Position numbers and translations under genes: made by a program. 55,093 bases of DNA. Source: Syntrophobacteraceae bacterium. GTDB taxonomy: Bacteria; Desulfobacterota; Syntrophobacteria; Syntrophobacterales; Syntrophobacteraceae. Below are positions 46,321-55,093 of the stretch, in pieces (position 1 is the stretch's first letter; every line of letters starts with the position of its first letter). Under the pieces are notes generated by a model, which saw only the letters and a list, made by a program, of their open reading frames with translations, had not been told where the DNA came from and searched no databases. The stretch is from assembly GCA_018053185.1 (NCBI GenBank), contig JAGPLX010000011.1, forward strand, positions 1 to 55,093, read 5' to 3'.

Positions 46321-46544
46321 ACGGAAAAATCCGGGTTTTCGTCGACGACAAGCCGGTGAGTCTCTTTCGGGGAATGATGGTGAAACACGCCCTCATTTCG
46401 CTGGATGAAGATCTTTACCGGGCTGCCCGAGATGGGGAGATCGTGGTGACGGACGAGGGCGGCCATCATGTGGGTCTCGATGGAAGCCTCCTAGACGGGG
46501 AGCGGCTTTACACCCGCCAATCCACGCCGACCTGCCCGTCCTGA
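46317..46544 (+). CDS. Small beta-grasp-like protein coupled to the nucleotidase
   Basis: A 75-residue protein whose ATG overlaps the nucleotidase stop in ATGA, a sign of coupled translation. The pattern KIRVFVDDKPVSLFRGM, MVKHALI and GLDGSLLDGERLYT resembles the beta-grasp fold of ThiS or 2Fe-2S proteins but has no cluster-binding cysteines and no C-terminal GG. Its role beside the phosphatase is unknown; it has no signal peptide, whereas the enzyme is probably exported. Confidence 0.65.
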   Translation: MNGKIRVFVDDKPVSLFRGMMVKHALISLDEDLYRAARDGEIVVTDEGGHHVGLDGSLLDGERLYTRQSTPTCPS

Positions 46545-46798
46545 GTGTTGCCACGCTTCCGAACTTTGGTGACCAGACACCCCCTTTTCGATCGTCGACG
46601 GATAAACCATGCTAGCCCGGGTCTCCACCGCAGTCAAGCCGAGGAAGACCTCGAACCGGTCGCTCCGGAAAGGACGGCCCTCTCCGAGATCATAGTTCTT
46701 CATCTCTTCCCCGCCCAAGCAAATGCCGAATATGCCGGAGGTCACAAGGTCCTTTCCGGAGAGCGATCTCGAGAAGTTCCCGTCACGCGATGCCCTGA

Positions 46799-49459
46799 TC
46801 ACTTCGTCGCCAGGTAGGAGCTCGCCTGGCCGTGGATGGCCGGGCTGACTTCGCGGCTCACGCGGGTGACGATCTCCCCGAGGGCCTCGATCACTTTCTC
46901 CCGAAGGGGAGACCGCAAACGCCGCACGTGTTGGAACGCGTTCAGCATGCGACGGGTGATGGTCTGGTTGATGGGAGCCAGCTCGATGATGGTCTCCGTC
47001 ATCCATGCAATTCCCTGGTCCGTCCAGAGCACCTTGTTGTTGGCGGCCATGGTGACGAACAAGGCCCGGGACCATGTGGGCTGGGTGACATCGAAGGTCG
47101 GTCGGCGCTTTTCCCGGTCGATCATGTCGAAGACATCCTCCCCGGTGCCCGACGCCACCACCCGCAGGTAATTGGCATAGCCGCTCAAATGACCGTGCCA
47201 GGCTTCGTACACCTCTTCGAGAACCGGGCGTCTTCGGGGGGATGCCGAGCGGTTCAGGGCGGCCAGGGCCGCCACCCGCTCCGTGGCATTGGAGGCGGTC
47301 CGGAAATGATCGAGAATCAGGCACTGACTCTCCGGAGAATCATCCACCACGATCAGATCCAGCAAGACATGCTTGAGCATCCGGTCTTCGATTCCGACCC
47401 ACGGCTCCGCACCGGGTGGGGGTGGAGCGGCCTGGAGGCGTTCATAGGCAGCGATCATCCCCGGCCGGTACCGTTCGTTCACGGCGCGCATGAGGGTTTC
47501 CCGAGCTGCCACCAGTTCCGGATACCAGGTGGCAACCTCGCGGTCCATTGGCTGTTCCTCGATACGCAGGAGGTACGCCTTCAAACCCGGTGGGAGCGAG
47601 TCATCGGTCACGAGTTCCCGGACCAGATCCAGCCACAGGGGATCGATCGGCGCGTGCGGATCGTTCAGTAGACGGATTCGCTGAAGGTCCGTGAACTTGC
47701 GCATGGCATCCACGCGGTTGTGGCCGTTGGGATCCAGGCGTACCTGTTTGCAAAGCAGCTCCGGTGTGTCCCCGGCGTGCGAAAAAGTCCCGTAGAAGGA
47801 GAAATCGCGATTCATGGAGGCAAAGACGGGAGTTTGCCGAACACCGGCAATGGTCAGGGAAGCCTCCACCTCGGTGAGCTGAAAGGTCCGGAGCGTTCCG
47901 GGGATGTCCCCGCCGTCTTCGCCAACCAGGGCCAGATCGATGGGGATGTGAAAGGGGAGCTGTCCCTCGGGAACTTCCTGACGCCATAGAATCTGAAATT
48001 CTTCCCTGGACGCGTCGAACGATGTCTCGGCCGTCACTCTGGGATAGCCGATCCGATAGAGCCACCCCTTCTTGAATTGATCGAGGCACATTCCGGAAAC
48101 CTCTTCGAAACAGGAGAAGAACTGGTCCGTATCGGCGTTTCCATGGCGGTATCGCGTGAAGTAGAGGGTCTTTCCGCCGGTGAATTTCTCCTCCCCCAAC
48201 ACACGGCGAAGCATGCCGATCACTTCAGCCGCCTTCACATAGGTCACCCCGTCGATGAGTTCATCCGGGTCGTTGAAGCCTTCCCGCACCACCCGTCCTT
48301 GCTGGCCTCCGTCTTCGACGGCGAGGGGTCCGAGGAGAGGATTGCGGATGCCGTCCACCTGGAGCAGGCGAACCAGGGTCGGATCGAAGTGATCGGCCAG
48401 GAAGCGGCGTTCCACGTCCACCGTGTAGGCCTCGTTGAGCCACATGTCGAAGGGTGTGGCCATGGTGGTTTCGCTGCCGCATTGATTGTGTTCAAACTCA
48501 TGCACGATGACCGCATGGGCATACAGGAGCGAGGAGTCCAGGCTGTGCTCGTGAATCAAGGCGGCGTCCGTCACGATGGTGGTGTTGCCCACGTTTTCCA
48601 TACCGCCGAAGTTGGACTTGGTCATGGTGATGGTGCGATAGGTATCCGCCGTATAGGTATAACCCTGGGTTTTTTGGATCCACAAAACGGCCTTCTTGAG
48701 AATTTCCATGGGAACCCGTGCGTATCGTGCTGTTCCGGGCGGGACCAGGTACTCGAGGCACACCGTTGTGCCGGAGGGATATGTGACCTGGTCCTCGAGG
48801 GTTTCCCAAGTCCCGGCGCAGGCGAGGAACAGGTAGGGGGCCATGGGAATGGGGTTTTCAAAGGTGATGGTCTGACGAGTGGGGTCGTCGGCCTCGAGCA
48901 CCGGTTTCCCGTCGGGGTTGGTCCGCCGGTTCACATTGCCGTTGCTGATCAGGTGCGTGTAGCGGGCATCCCCCTCGAGGGTGGTGGTCATGGTGCATTT
49001 GGCACGGCAGTCATCCAGGATGGGCATGATTCGCTGAAAGCCCCATTGCTGGCACTGGGACATGTACTGCTGGGGAGCACCGGGTGGGGTCACGTCCCTA
49101 TAGATCCCTTCCAGGATGTGGTCCGACGGGAAACAGCGGGTGCGCGTCCGAATCCACAGGCGAGAACCCACCGGAATTCGCCTGGGAAAATGAAGAACCA
49201 GCTTATTCCGATCCCGGCGGTCTTCGTAGGCCAGGATTTCCCACCCTTCGGACTGGGAAGGAGCGGTGTCCTTCCATGCCGCACCGAAGATCTCGAGCCC
49301 GTCGGCATCCAGCTCGAGATCCTCGATGGCCCTGTTGGCCGTCATTTCCATGCAGTTGACGGCATCCACCCAATCCGGACAGAAATTCAAATGAATGTCC
49401 AGGTGCTCGAGCCGAACGGGAAGCTCCCCGAAACTCTCACGACGATATCGATATTCCAC
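46799..49459 (-). CDS. pepN: PepN-like M1 family aminopeptidase
   Basis: An 886-residue zinc aminopeptidase. The zinc motif HEFEHNQ begins at residue 320 and the third ligand Glu343 (WLNEAYT) lies 18 residues past the second His, exactly the M1 spacing. The substrate motif is GGMEN at residue 285 in place of GAMEN. Length matches PepN (about 870). The long C-terminal helical part (RVAALAALNRSASPRRRP) follows the PepN type. GTG 49459 is used because AAGGAGG lies eight bases upstream and the family starts near VEYRYRRESFGE; the frame is open 17 codons further. It follows the queuosine-salvage gene by 29 bases. Confidence 0.92.
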   Translation of the reverse strand: MEYRYRRESFGELPVRLEHLDIHLNFCPDWVDAVNCMEMTANRAIEDLELDADGLEIFGAAWKDTAPSQSEGWEILAYEDRRDRNKLVLHFPRRIPVGSRLWIRTRTRCFPSDHILEGIYRDVTPPGAPQQYMSQCQQWGFQRIMPILDDCRAKCTMTTTLEGDARYTHLISNGNVNRRTNPDGKPVLEADDPTRQTITFENPIPMAPYLFLACAGTWETLEDQVTYPSGTTVCLEYLVPPGTARYARVPMEILKKAVLWIQKTQGYTYTADTYRTITMTKSNFGGMENVGNTTIVTDAALIHEHSLDSSLLYAHAVIVHEFEHNQCGSETTMATPFDMWLNEAYTVDVERRFLADHFDPTLVRLLQVDGIRNPLLGPLAVEDGGQQGRVVREGFNDPDELIDGVTYVKAAEVIGMLRRVLGEEKFTGGKTLYFTRYRHGNADTDQFFSCFEEVSGMCLDQFKKGWLYRIGYPRVTAETSFDASREEFQILWRQEVPEGQLPFHIPIDLALVGEDGGDIPGTLRTFQLTEVEASLTIAGVRQTPVFASMNRDFSFYGTFSHAGDTPELLCKQVRLDPNGHNRVDAMRKFTDLQRIRLLNDPHAPIDPLWLDLVRELVTDDSLPPGLKAYLLRIEEQPMDREVATWYPELVAARETLMRAVNERYRPGMIAAYERLQAAPPPPGAEPWVGIEDRMLKHVLLDLIVVDDSPESQCLILDHFRTASNATERVAALAALNRSASPRRRPVLEEVYEAWHGHLSGYANYLRVVASGTGEDVFDMIDREKRRPTFDVTQPTWSRALFVTMAANNKVLWTDQGIAWMTETIIELAPINQTITRRMLNAFQHVRRLRSPLREKVIEALGEIVTRVSREVSPAIHGQASSYLATK

Positions 49460-49488
49460 CAGACTTTCCTCCTTCCACTGGATCAGTC

Positions 49489-50484
49489 TCAATAGTAGAT
49501 GGTCCGACAACGGTGATAGGGACGGCGCCGGTACGCATTAAGCTGTCCCAGGCTCCAGAGCCGCTGGTCGATCCAGGCGCTCATGACCCGCCTGCCCCTC
49601 TCCTTCAACTCTTCCTTGATGGCCTCGACGGCCCGAAGGGTCATGGCCCGGATCTCGATTTCCTCGGGACTCCCCGGCGCCAGTTCCTCGAGGCGATCCA
49701 CCCGGTTCGCCAGGTTTGCATCATAGGAGAGGACCCCCAGTTCCCGCAGAACCTGGGGAAGCTTGTAGTCCGCAAAGGCCGTCAAGGCATCCGGGTCTTG
49801 GAATTCTCCGAAACCGCTCCCCTTGAAAGCACAGTAAAGATCCCAGGCAAACAATTGGGCCCGTTTCCAAAACCGGACCTTCTGTCCATCGTAGGTTGGC
49901 TCGTCTCGAAAGCTCGGAAAACTCTCCACCACGAGGCGCACCAGTTTCACGGCACTTTGGGAAGCTTGCCGGATGAGATTTCCGACATCCCCTTCCCAGC
50001 GAGCCAGGAGTATCCGGCCGGCCTCGCGTAAATTGTCGAGGCGTTCGTCGAAGAGAGGAATCTCTCCGTGTCCGGCAAACACCTCCCGAAGGACATTCTC
50101 TTCGAGGTCGGCCAGGTAGGATGCCTGGTCCAGAGGGATGCCCCGTTCCATAGCCTTCTTGAGGCTTGCGGCCAGGGCCCAGTAGCCCGACCAGGAACGT
50201 TCCCGGTAGTCCACGGTCCAGGTTTCTTGGCCGGGCGAAGGCCAGAAGCAGTGATTGAGCACGTCGAGCACGAAGATCCAGCGGGCGGTTTTGGCCCCTC
50301 CATCGAAGAAATGGCACGGGTGGTGTTCCCAGGAAAAATCGTGGGAATCCGGCAGTTCATCGAGGCGGCTTGCCGCGTCTTTCAGTGCCTCGGGGTGAAA
50401 CCGCACACGAGTTGACCGTAAAACCACAGGCTCAATAGAAGCAATAACCCGATTGACGGGTCTGATACCTGTCGGATATTGCAT
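49489..50484 (-). CDS. Queuosine salvage protein (DUF2419 / Qng1 family)
   Basis: A 331-residue protein of the family named potential queuosine salvage protein (human QNG1, formerly C9orf64). Those proteins release the base queuine from queuosine 5'-phosphate so it can be put back into tRNA. Recognisable blocks are FVLDVLNHCFWPSPG, SGYWALAASLKKAM, FGEFQDPDALTAFADYKLPQ, LSYDANLANRVDR and the C-terminal signature PYHRCRTIYY, close to the family ending HRTRTIYY. AAGGAA five bases before ATG 50484 supports the start. Its pairing with PepN may only reflect operon convenience. Confidence 0.85.
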   Translation of the reverse strand: MQYPTGIRPVNRVIASIEPVVLRSTRVRFHPEALKDAASRLDELPDSHDFSWEHHPCHFFDGGAKTARWIFVLDVLNHCFWPSPGQETWTVDYRERSWSGYWALAASLKKAMERGIPLDQASYLADLEENVLREVFAGHGEIPLFDERLDNLREAGRILLARWEGDVGNLIRQASQSAVKLVRLVVESFPSFRDEPTYDGQKVRFWKRAQLFAWDLYCAFKGSGFGEFQDPDALTAFADYKLPQVLRELGVLSYDANLANRVDRLEELAPGSPEEIEIRAMTLRAVEAIKEELKERGRRVMSAWIDQRLWSLGQLNAYRRRPYHRCRTIYY

Positions 50485-50527
50485 TCACTTCCTTTTTACG
50501 GGGGATTCCGGACGGAATTCGCAATCC

Positions 50528-50555
50528 TTGGTTGACTTCGAGTCCTCTCTATAAT
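50528..50555 (+). promoter_or_regulatory. Candidate promoter for livK
   Basis: A perfect TATAAT at 50550-50555 is preceded 16 bases upstream by TTGGTT (50528-50533). This leaves an untranslated leader of about 145 bases before livK. A nearby TTGACT (50532) is too close to the TATAAT to pair with it. Confidence 0.4.
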
Positions 50556-50707
50556 AAGTTCCGTTCGGGAAGAATTCTTTTCTGCCACATCCCCGGTGCC
50601 TTTTCAACGCACTTATTTCGCAACGTGCCCGCGTTGCTCCGGAATGAAGGAGCTGTACCTTATTCGATATTCGATGTCATTATCACGGACCGATGAAGGA
50701 GGGTAAA

Positions 50708-51901
50708 ATGAAGGGAATCGTTAGTGTGTGCCTCGCCCTATGTCTGGCCATGGTGTTGTCGGCTGGGCAGATTCACGCCCAGGATTCCATCAAGGTGGGC
50801 ATCATTCTTCCATTGACGGGAGGCCAGGCGGCCTTTGGGGAGATCGAGAAGAACTCTTTCGAGATGGCCCTCGACGAAATCAACGCTGCGGGTGGGATCA
50901 ACGGCAAGAAGCTCGATTTCATTTTCGAGGATGACACGGGAAAACCCGAGGTGGCCCGTTCTGCCGCGGAAAAGCTCATCACCAAAGACAAGGTGGTTAT
51001 GCTGGGAGGTGGCTATGGAAGTTCCGAGACTTTTGCCATTGCCGGTGTGGCTCAGCAAAGCCAAATGCCTTTTGTCGTGACCACCGGTTCCGCAGACAAG
51101 ATCACCGAGCAGAACTGGAATTATGTGTTCCGAATTGCTCCGCCGGTGAGTGAATACCCATCGGCTCTCGAATCCTTCCTCATCGAGGTGGTCAAGCCCA
51201 AGACCGCCGCCATCCTGTTTGAGGACAGCAACTTCGGCTCGGGGGGATCCAGGACCTTCGATGAAACCTGTAACCGTCTCGGCATCAAGGTCCTATTGAA
51301 CGAAGGCTATTCCAAAGGGGGCGTGGACTTCAAGCCCCTGCTCATCAAGGTGAAGCAGGCCAATCCCGACCTGGTGTACATGATCTCCTACGTCATGGAC
51401 GCTTCTTTGCTCATGAGCCAGTCCAGGGAGCTGCGGCTGTATCCCAAGCTTTTTGTGGGGGGAGCCGCCGGCTATACCCTGCCTGAGTTCCCCAAGAACG
51501 CCGGCAAGGCTGCGGAAATGGTTTATTCCGCCACTTTGTGGTATCAGACTCTCCCCTATCCCGGGGCCATGGAGTACTATCAAAAATATGTCAAGAAGTT
51601 CAACAAGGACACCGAGTACCACGGCGCCGAGGCTTATGCCACAGCTTACGTCATCGCCGACACCCTGAAACGCGCCAAGTCGCTGAGTCCCAAGGACGTT
51701 CGGGATTCCCTGGCCGCGACGGACATGATGACGGTGTTCGGGCCGGTAAAATTTATCTCCTACGGAAAAAAGACCAACCAGAACAAGCTTCCCACCTACC
51801 TGGTCCAATGGATCGACGGGAAGCTCGAGCTGGTCTGGCCCACGAACGTGGCCACCAAACCCTACGTGTATCCCATCGACTGGGAGAAAGTCTGGAAATA
51901 G
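50708..51901 (+). CDS. livK: Branched-chain amino acid ABC transporter, binding protein
   Basis: A 397-residue periplasmic binding protein of the LivK type. Signal peptide about residues 1-25 (CLALCLAMVLSAGQIHA). The mature part starts DSIKVGIILPLTGGQAAFGE, followed by ALDEINAAGGINGKKLDF and LGGGYGSSETFAIAGVA. These are family blocks for the Leu/Ile/Val and aromatic amino acid group, so the ligand may also be another carboxylate. ATG 50708 has GGAGGG upstream; an ATG 15 bases earlier lies directly against that sequence. First gene of the liv operon. Confidence 0.94.
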   Translation: MKGIVSVCLALCLAMVLSAGQIHAQDSIKVGIILPLTGGQAAFGEIEKNSFEMALDEINAAGGINGKKLDFIFEDDTGKPEVARSAAEKLITKDKVVMLGGGYGSSETFAIAGVAQQSQMPFVVTTGSADKITEQNWNYVFRIAPPVSEYPSALESFLIEVVKPKTAAILFEDSNFGSGGSRTFDETCNRLGIKVLLNEGYSKGGVDFKPLLIKVKQANPDLVYMISYVMDASLLMSQSRELRLYPKLFVGGAAGYTLPEFPKNAGKAAEMVYSATLWYQTLPYPGAMEYYQKYVKKFNKDTEYHGAEAYATAYVIADTLKRAKSLSPKDVRDSLAATDMMTVFGPVKFISYGKKTNQNKLPTYLVQWIDGKLELVWPTNVATKPYVYPIDWEKVWK

Positions 51902-51914
51902 CTCGAAAACCGGT

Positions 51915-51957
51915 ATGGGGTTGTGGAGATTGACTCCCAACCCCATTTTTGTGTTTT
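51915..51957 (+). terminator. Hairpin with T-tract between livK and livH
   Basis: A 9-bp perfect stem ATGGGGTTG/CAACCCCAT (51915-51923 with 51938-51946) encloses an inner GGAG/CTCC stem. It is followed by TTTTT and GTGTTTT. It looks like an intrinsic terminator inside the operon. Partial read-through here would give far more binding protein than permease, as is common for ABC importers. Confidence 0.8.
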
Positions 51958-51974
51958 GAAAAGGACGGCATCCC

Positions 51975-52850
51975 ATGGAAACTCTCGCACAGACCCTCGT
52001 ATCAGGGCTTTTGATCGGCGGCATTTACGCTCTCATCGGCCTCGGCATGACCCTGATCATGGGAGTGATGAAGATCATTAATCTGGCTCACGGCGAGCTG
52101 ATGATGATCGCCATGTACATTACCTTTGTGCTCTTTACACACTTGAGCATCGACCCATACTTTTCCTTGCTGGTTTCCATGCCGACCCTTTTTCTCATCG
52201 GGGTCCTCTTGCAAAAGTATCTACTCAACCCGCTGCTCAAGGTGGATTCCATCCTTCCCGAAAACCAGGTATTGATGACTGTTGGAATCGCCATGGTTCT
52301 CACCGAGATCATCCGGTTCATCTTCCGTTCCGACTACCGATCCGTGAAAACAAGCTACAGCGACACGGCTTTATACATGGGACCGATTTCCTTCAACTTT
52401 CCCATGGTGGTCGCCTTCGGCATCGCCCTATTGCTCACCGCAGCTCTTTTCATTTTCCTGTTGAAGACGGATCTGGGTAAATCCGTGCGAGCCACGGCCC
52501 AGAACGCGGAGGCCGCCATGATCCTGGGAATCAACGCCCAGTGGATCACCGTCCTCACCTATGGGCTCGGGTCCGCCCTGGCTGCTGCCGCAGGCACGCT
52601 GCTCCTACCCATATATTATTTATTCCCGGATATCGGAGGCCCGTTCACCCTCAAGGCATTCGTCATCACCACGCTCGGAGGGATGGGCAGCACGGTAGGC
52701 GCCATTATGGGCGGAGTCGTTCTCGGAGTGGCTGAATCCCTTGGAGCCACGTACATCTCCATGGCCCTCAAGGACGCAGTAGGCCTGGTAATCTTTCTGC
52801 TGGTTCTCATCTTTTTGCCCGGCGGCCTGAAAACACTAACAAAGGTGTAG
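51975..52850 (+). CDS. livH: Branched-chain amino acid ABC transporter, permease LivH
   Basis: A 291-residue membrane permease with about eight helices. The N-terminus LVSGLLIGGIYALIGLGMTL and MKIINLAHGELMMIAMYI are highly typical of LivH. The coupling region includes GKSVRATAQNAEAAMILGI, the contact to LivG/LivF. The C-terminal PFTLKAFVITTLGGMGS and IFLPGGLKTL also fit. ATG 51975 follows AAAGGACGG. It lies downstream of the operon-internal hairpin. Confidence 0.96.
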   Translation: METLAQTLVSGLLIGGIYALIGLGMTLIMGVMKIINLAHGELMMIAMYITFVLFTHLSIDPYFSLLVSMPTLFLIGVLLQKYLLNPLLKVDSILPENQVLMTVGIAMVLTEIIRFIFRSDYRSVKTSYSDTALYMGPISFNFPMVVAFGIALLLTAALFIFLLKTDLGKSVRATAQNAEAAMILGINAQWITVLTYGLGSALAAAAGTLLLPIYYLFPDIGGPFTLKAFVITTLGGMGSTVGAIMGGVVLGVAESLGATYISMALKDAVGLVIFLLVLIFLPGGLKTLTKV

Positions 52851-52950
52851 GGCAAAATCCGGTGGCCGGGAAAGCTGCCGCCCCTTCTCCACCGGCCTTT
52901 GTCCTGAGTTGGGATTCTTCAGGCCATGGCGGTTTTATAGAGGGAATGTC

Positions 52951-53913
52951 ATGAGGATAAATCGCTGGGTCTTGTTGGCACTCGTTCTTTTCTTGCTCCT
53001 ATTCCCACTGGGAGTTTCATCGGATTATTACCGGCATATTTTCATCATAGCCCTGATGTGGGTCCTCATCGGGTCCTCCTGGAATTTGTTGGCGGGATTC
53101 ACGGGGCAGGTCTCCTTCGGCCATGCCATCTTTTTCGGCACGGGGGCCTATACTGCCGGCCTGTGTGTGACCAAGCTCGGCATATCCGCGTGGTGGGGCA
53201 TGCTTCTGGGAGGCCCTGTATCGTCTCTGGTGGGTCTTTTCATTGGCTGGGTCTGCTTTCGGCTTCGCGGCCCTTACTTCGCCTTGGCTACTATTGCCGT
53301 TGGGGAGATCTTCCGGCTGGTGGCCATCGATTGGAGGAGCTTCACCGAGGGAATGGAAGGAATTCTCATCATCCAGACCTTCCGGAGCAAACTCCCTTAC
53401 TATTATCTGGGAGCGGCCCTGGCGGCCCTGTGTATCTTCGTTATTCACCGAGTGATCTATTCCAAGTGGGGATACTATTTCGTGGCCATTCGCGAGGACC
53501 AGGACGCGGCCGAATCCCTGGGAATCAGCGCCTTTCGGTACAAGAGTCTTTCGTTGCTGATCAGTTCCTTTTTTACAGGGCTGGCAGGGGCTTTTTATAT
53601 GAACTACATGGCTTTCATTGACCCACACGTGGTTTTCAATCTGGCCGGTATTTCCATCATGGCCATCCTGGTGGGAATCATCGGCGGAGTGGGCACTATC
53701 TGGGGTCCCCCTGTGGGAGCCTTCATCATGGTTTTTTTGCAGGAGACCTTTCGGAGCTCCTTTTTCGGGATTCTCCCTCGATGGGTGAGTGAAGCTCACG
53801 TACTGGTTTTTGGCTTGCTGGTCATCTTTGTCATCCGGTACCTGGCCAACGGAATCATTGGAGACTGGCCGAAGATCCGCAGACTGTGGGCGCGAGAGAA
53901 GGCATTTTCCTAA
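52951..53913 (+). CDS. livM: Branched-chain amino acid ABC transporter, permease LivM
   Basis: A 320-residue membrane permease, the partner of LivH. Family blocks: WNLLAGFTGQVSFGHAIFFG, RGPYFALATIAVGEIFRLV, FVAIREDQDAAESLGISAF (the ATPase-coupling loop) and GGVGTIWGPPVGAFIMVFL. ATG 52951 (MRINRWVLLALV) is preferred over an in-frame ATG 42 bases upstream because GAGGGA precedes it and the helix begins there. Confidence 0.96.
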   Translation: MRINRWVLLALVLFLLLFPLGVSSDYYRHIFIIALMWVLIGSSWNLLAGFTGQVSFGHAIFFGTGAYTAGLCVTKLGISAWWGMLLGGPVSSLVGLFIGWVCFRLRGPYFALATIAVGEIFRLVAIDWRSFTEGMEGILIIQTFRSKLPYYYLGAALAALCIFVIHRVIYSKWGYYFVAIREDQDAAESLGISAFRYKSLSLLISSFFTGLAGAFYMNYMAFIDPHVVFNLAGISIMAILVGIIGGVGTIWGPPVGAFIMVFLQETFRSSFFGILPRWVSEAHVLVFGLLVIFVIRYLANGIIGDWPKIRRLWAREKAFS

Positions 53914-53933
53914 CCGACTGGTGAGAACGAACG

Positions 53934-54647
53934 ATGGCATACTTTGAAGTTGCACACCTGACCAAGAATTTCGGCGGCCTGATCGCGGTAAACGACCTGA
54001 GCTTCCGGGTGGAACAAGGGCAGATCTTTGGGCTCATCGGTCCCAACGGTTCCGGCAAGACGACGGTTTTTAACCTGATTACGGGATATTACCCTTTAAC
54101 GGCCGGGTCCATTCGTTTCAAGGGGTCCCCCATCCACGGCCTTCCCACCTGGAAAGTGTGTAAGCTGGGGATCGGGCGGACCTTCCAGGTAGTCAAACCC
54201 CTGCGCCGGATGACAGTTCTCGAGAATGTCATGACCTCCGCCTTCAATCGTCGCCGCTCCATGCAGAAGGCCAAGGAAAAAGCAATGGAAGTCCTCGATT
54301 TCTGCATGCTCCACAAAAAGGTGGACTACCCCGCCAAAGGCCTCACCATCGGGGATCGCAAGCGGCTGGAGATCGCCCGGGCACTGGCAACGGAGCCTGA
54401 TCTGATCCTCCTGGATGAAACCATGGCGGGCCTCACTCCCCAGGAACAGATGGAAGGCGTCGAACTCATCCGCAGAGTGCGGGATTCCGGGAAGACGATC
54501 ATCATCGTCGAACATATCATGCGCGTGATCATGAACCTGTGCGACCGGATTCTATGCATCAATTACGGCCAGGAAATCGCTTTGGGAACCCCCGTAGAAG
54601 TCGCCAACAATCAGGCCGTCATTGAAGCCTACCTGGGAAAGGAATGA
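53934..54647 (+). CDS. livG: Branched-chain amino acid ABC transporter, ATPase LivG
   Basis: A 237-residue ATPase. Walker A is GPNGSGKTT, Walker B LILLDETMAGL, and the switch region IIIVEHIMRVIM. The signature region reads LTIGDRKRLEIARALA, where the usual LSxGQQ of LivG is LTIGDRK, a family-typical variant. FEVAHLTKNFGGLIAVNDLS opens the protein. It lies 20 bases after livM. Confidence 0.96.
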   Translation: MAYFEVAHLTKNFGGLIAVNDLSFRVEQGQIFGLIGPNGSGKTTVFNLITGYYPLTAGSIRFKGSPIHGLPTWKVCKLGIGRTFQVVKPLRRMTVLENVMTSAFNRRRSMQKAKEKAMEVLDFCMLHKKVDYPAKGLTIGDRKRLEIARALATEPDLILLDETMAGLTPQEQMEGVELIRRVRDSGKTIIIVEHIMRVIMNLCDRILCINYGQEIALGTPVEVANNQAVIEAYLGKE

Positions 54648-54651
54648 GAGT

Positions 54652-55093
54652 ATGCTGCGGGTTGAGAACGTTGACGCGGGGTACGGGGACATTCAAGTAC
54701 TGTGGGACGTTTCTTTCGAAGTAAAGGCCCAGGAGTTTGTGGTTCTGGTGGGCGCCAACGGGGCGGGAAAAAGCACTATCATGAAGACGATTTCGAGCCT
54801 GATCCGCCCGCGCCGCGGGGGGATCTGGTTCGAGGACCGGCGCCTGGACTCGCTTCCCCCATACAAGGTCATCGGGGTGGGCATCGCCCATGTTCCAGAG
54901 GGAAGGCAATTGTTTCCCGAGATGACGGTCCGGGAAAACCTCGAACTGGGGTCCTTGACTCCGTCGGCCAAAGCTCAGAGAGCACAGTCCCTCGAATGGG
55001 TCCTCGAGCTTTTCCCACGTCTTCGGGAACGCCAAAAGCAATTGGCGGGGACTCTTTCCGGGGGCGAACAGCAGATGTGTGCTGTTGCCCGCG
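54652..55093 (+). CDS. livF: Branched-chain amino acid ABC transporter, ATPase LivF (3' end missing)
   Basis: The first 147 codons are in the window; the gene runs off the right edge. MLRVENVDAGYGDIQVLWDV is the LivF start, Walker A is GANGAGKST, the Q-loop region IAHVPEGRQLFPEMTVREN, and the signature LSGGEQQM is reached just before the edge. The start lies four bases after the livG stop with AAAGGAATGAG upstream. With LivG it powers the importer. Confidence 0.95.
   Translation, partial: MLRVENVDAGYGDIQVLWDVSFEVKAQEFVVLVGANGAGKSTIMKTISSLIRPRRGGIWFEDRRLDSLPPYKVIGVGIAHVPEGRQLFPEMTVRENLELGSLTPSAKAQRAQSLEWVLELFPRLRERQKQLAGTLSGGEQQMCAVAR

Noticed and set aside
50532-50555. TTGACT plus TATAAT as a sigma-70 promoter
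   Set aside because: The two boxes are only 12 bases apart, too close to work together; TTGGTT at 50528 gives a better spacing.

Overview
The window reads as a chromosomal segment of a strictly anaerobic Desulfobacterota bacterium, most likely close to the syntrophic or sulfate-reducing Syntrophobacterales. This is inferred from gene content: heterodisulfide-reductase (Hdr) and Mvh-type hydrogenase genes, in-frame UGA codons that look like selenocysteine, large two-component and chemosensory proteins, and GC-rich third codon positions. There is no rRNA, tRNA, CRISPR array or insertion sequence that I can support.

Left region (1-11943, all on the minus strand): a long operon transcribed leftwards. 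In order it carries HdrC, HdrB, a 1476-residue HdrA with an inserted GltD-like NAD(P)H/FAD module and a second HdrA half, an MvhD with one predicted selenocysteine, an HdrD-like (HdrC+HdrB) iron-sulfur protein, a separate HdrA with selenocysteine, a separate second HdrA half, a second MvhD with two predicted selenocysteines, and the first codons of an MvhG-type hydrogenase small subunit. Two Hdr modules, one fused and mostly Cys-type, one split and Sec-rich, therefore lie in tandem. They probably form flavin-based electron-bifurcating complexes linking H2 and NAD(P)H to ferredoxin and a thiol/disulfide partner. Every predicted Sec UGA is followed by a short hairpin consistent with a bacterial SECIS element.

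Middle region (12355-27799): der (EngA GTPase) and, convergent to it, murI with a translationally linked GT2 glycosyltransferase. Then come a hybrid histidine kinase with an upstream stand-alone HPt protein, a protein with a divergent RelA/SpoT-like domain, a three-gene RND efflux system (outer-membrane channel, adaptor, HAE1-type pump) and a 4Fe-4S protein.

Chemosensory region (27889-41885, all minus): ABC permease, ATPase and substrate-binding protein (nitrate/sulfonate type), then CheB-like, CheW, MCP, CheY, CheA, CheB-like and CheB-like. There is no CheR. All three CheB-like proteins have lost two or more catalytic-triad residues, and CheA carries two extra P1-like repeats without the phosphorylatable His. 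This looks like a methylation-independent or otherwise rewired chemosensory pathway.

Right region (43014-55093): small secreted and hypothetical proteins, a UshA/5'-nucleotidase-type enzyme coupled to a small beta-grasp-like protein, a PepN-like M1 aminopeptidase next to a queuosine-salvage protein, and a branched-chain amino acid ABC transporter operon (livKHMGF, with livF cut by the window edge). A clear hairpin/T-tract lies between livK and livH. Stretches without recognisable genes are 11944-12354, 17992-18428, 19617-20297, 41886-43013 (apart from one doubtful ORF) and 43560-44176.
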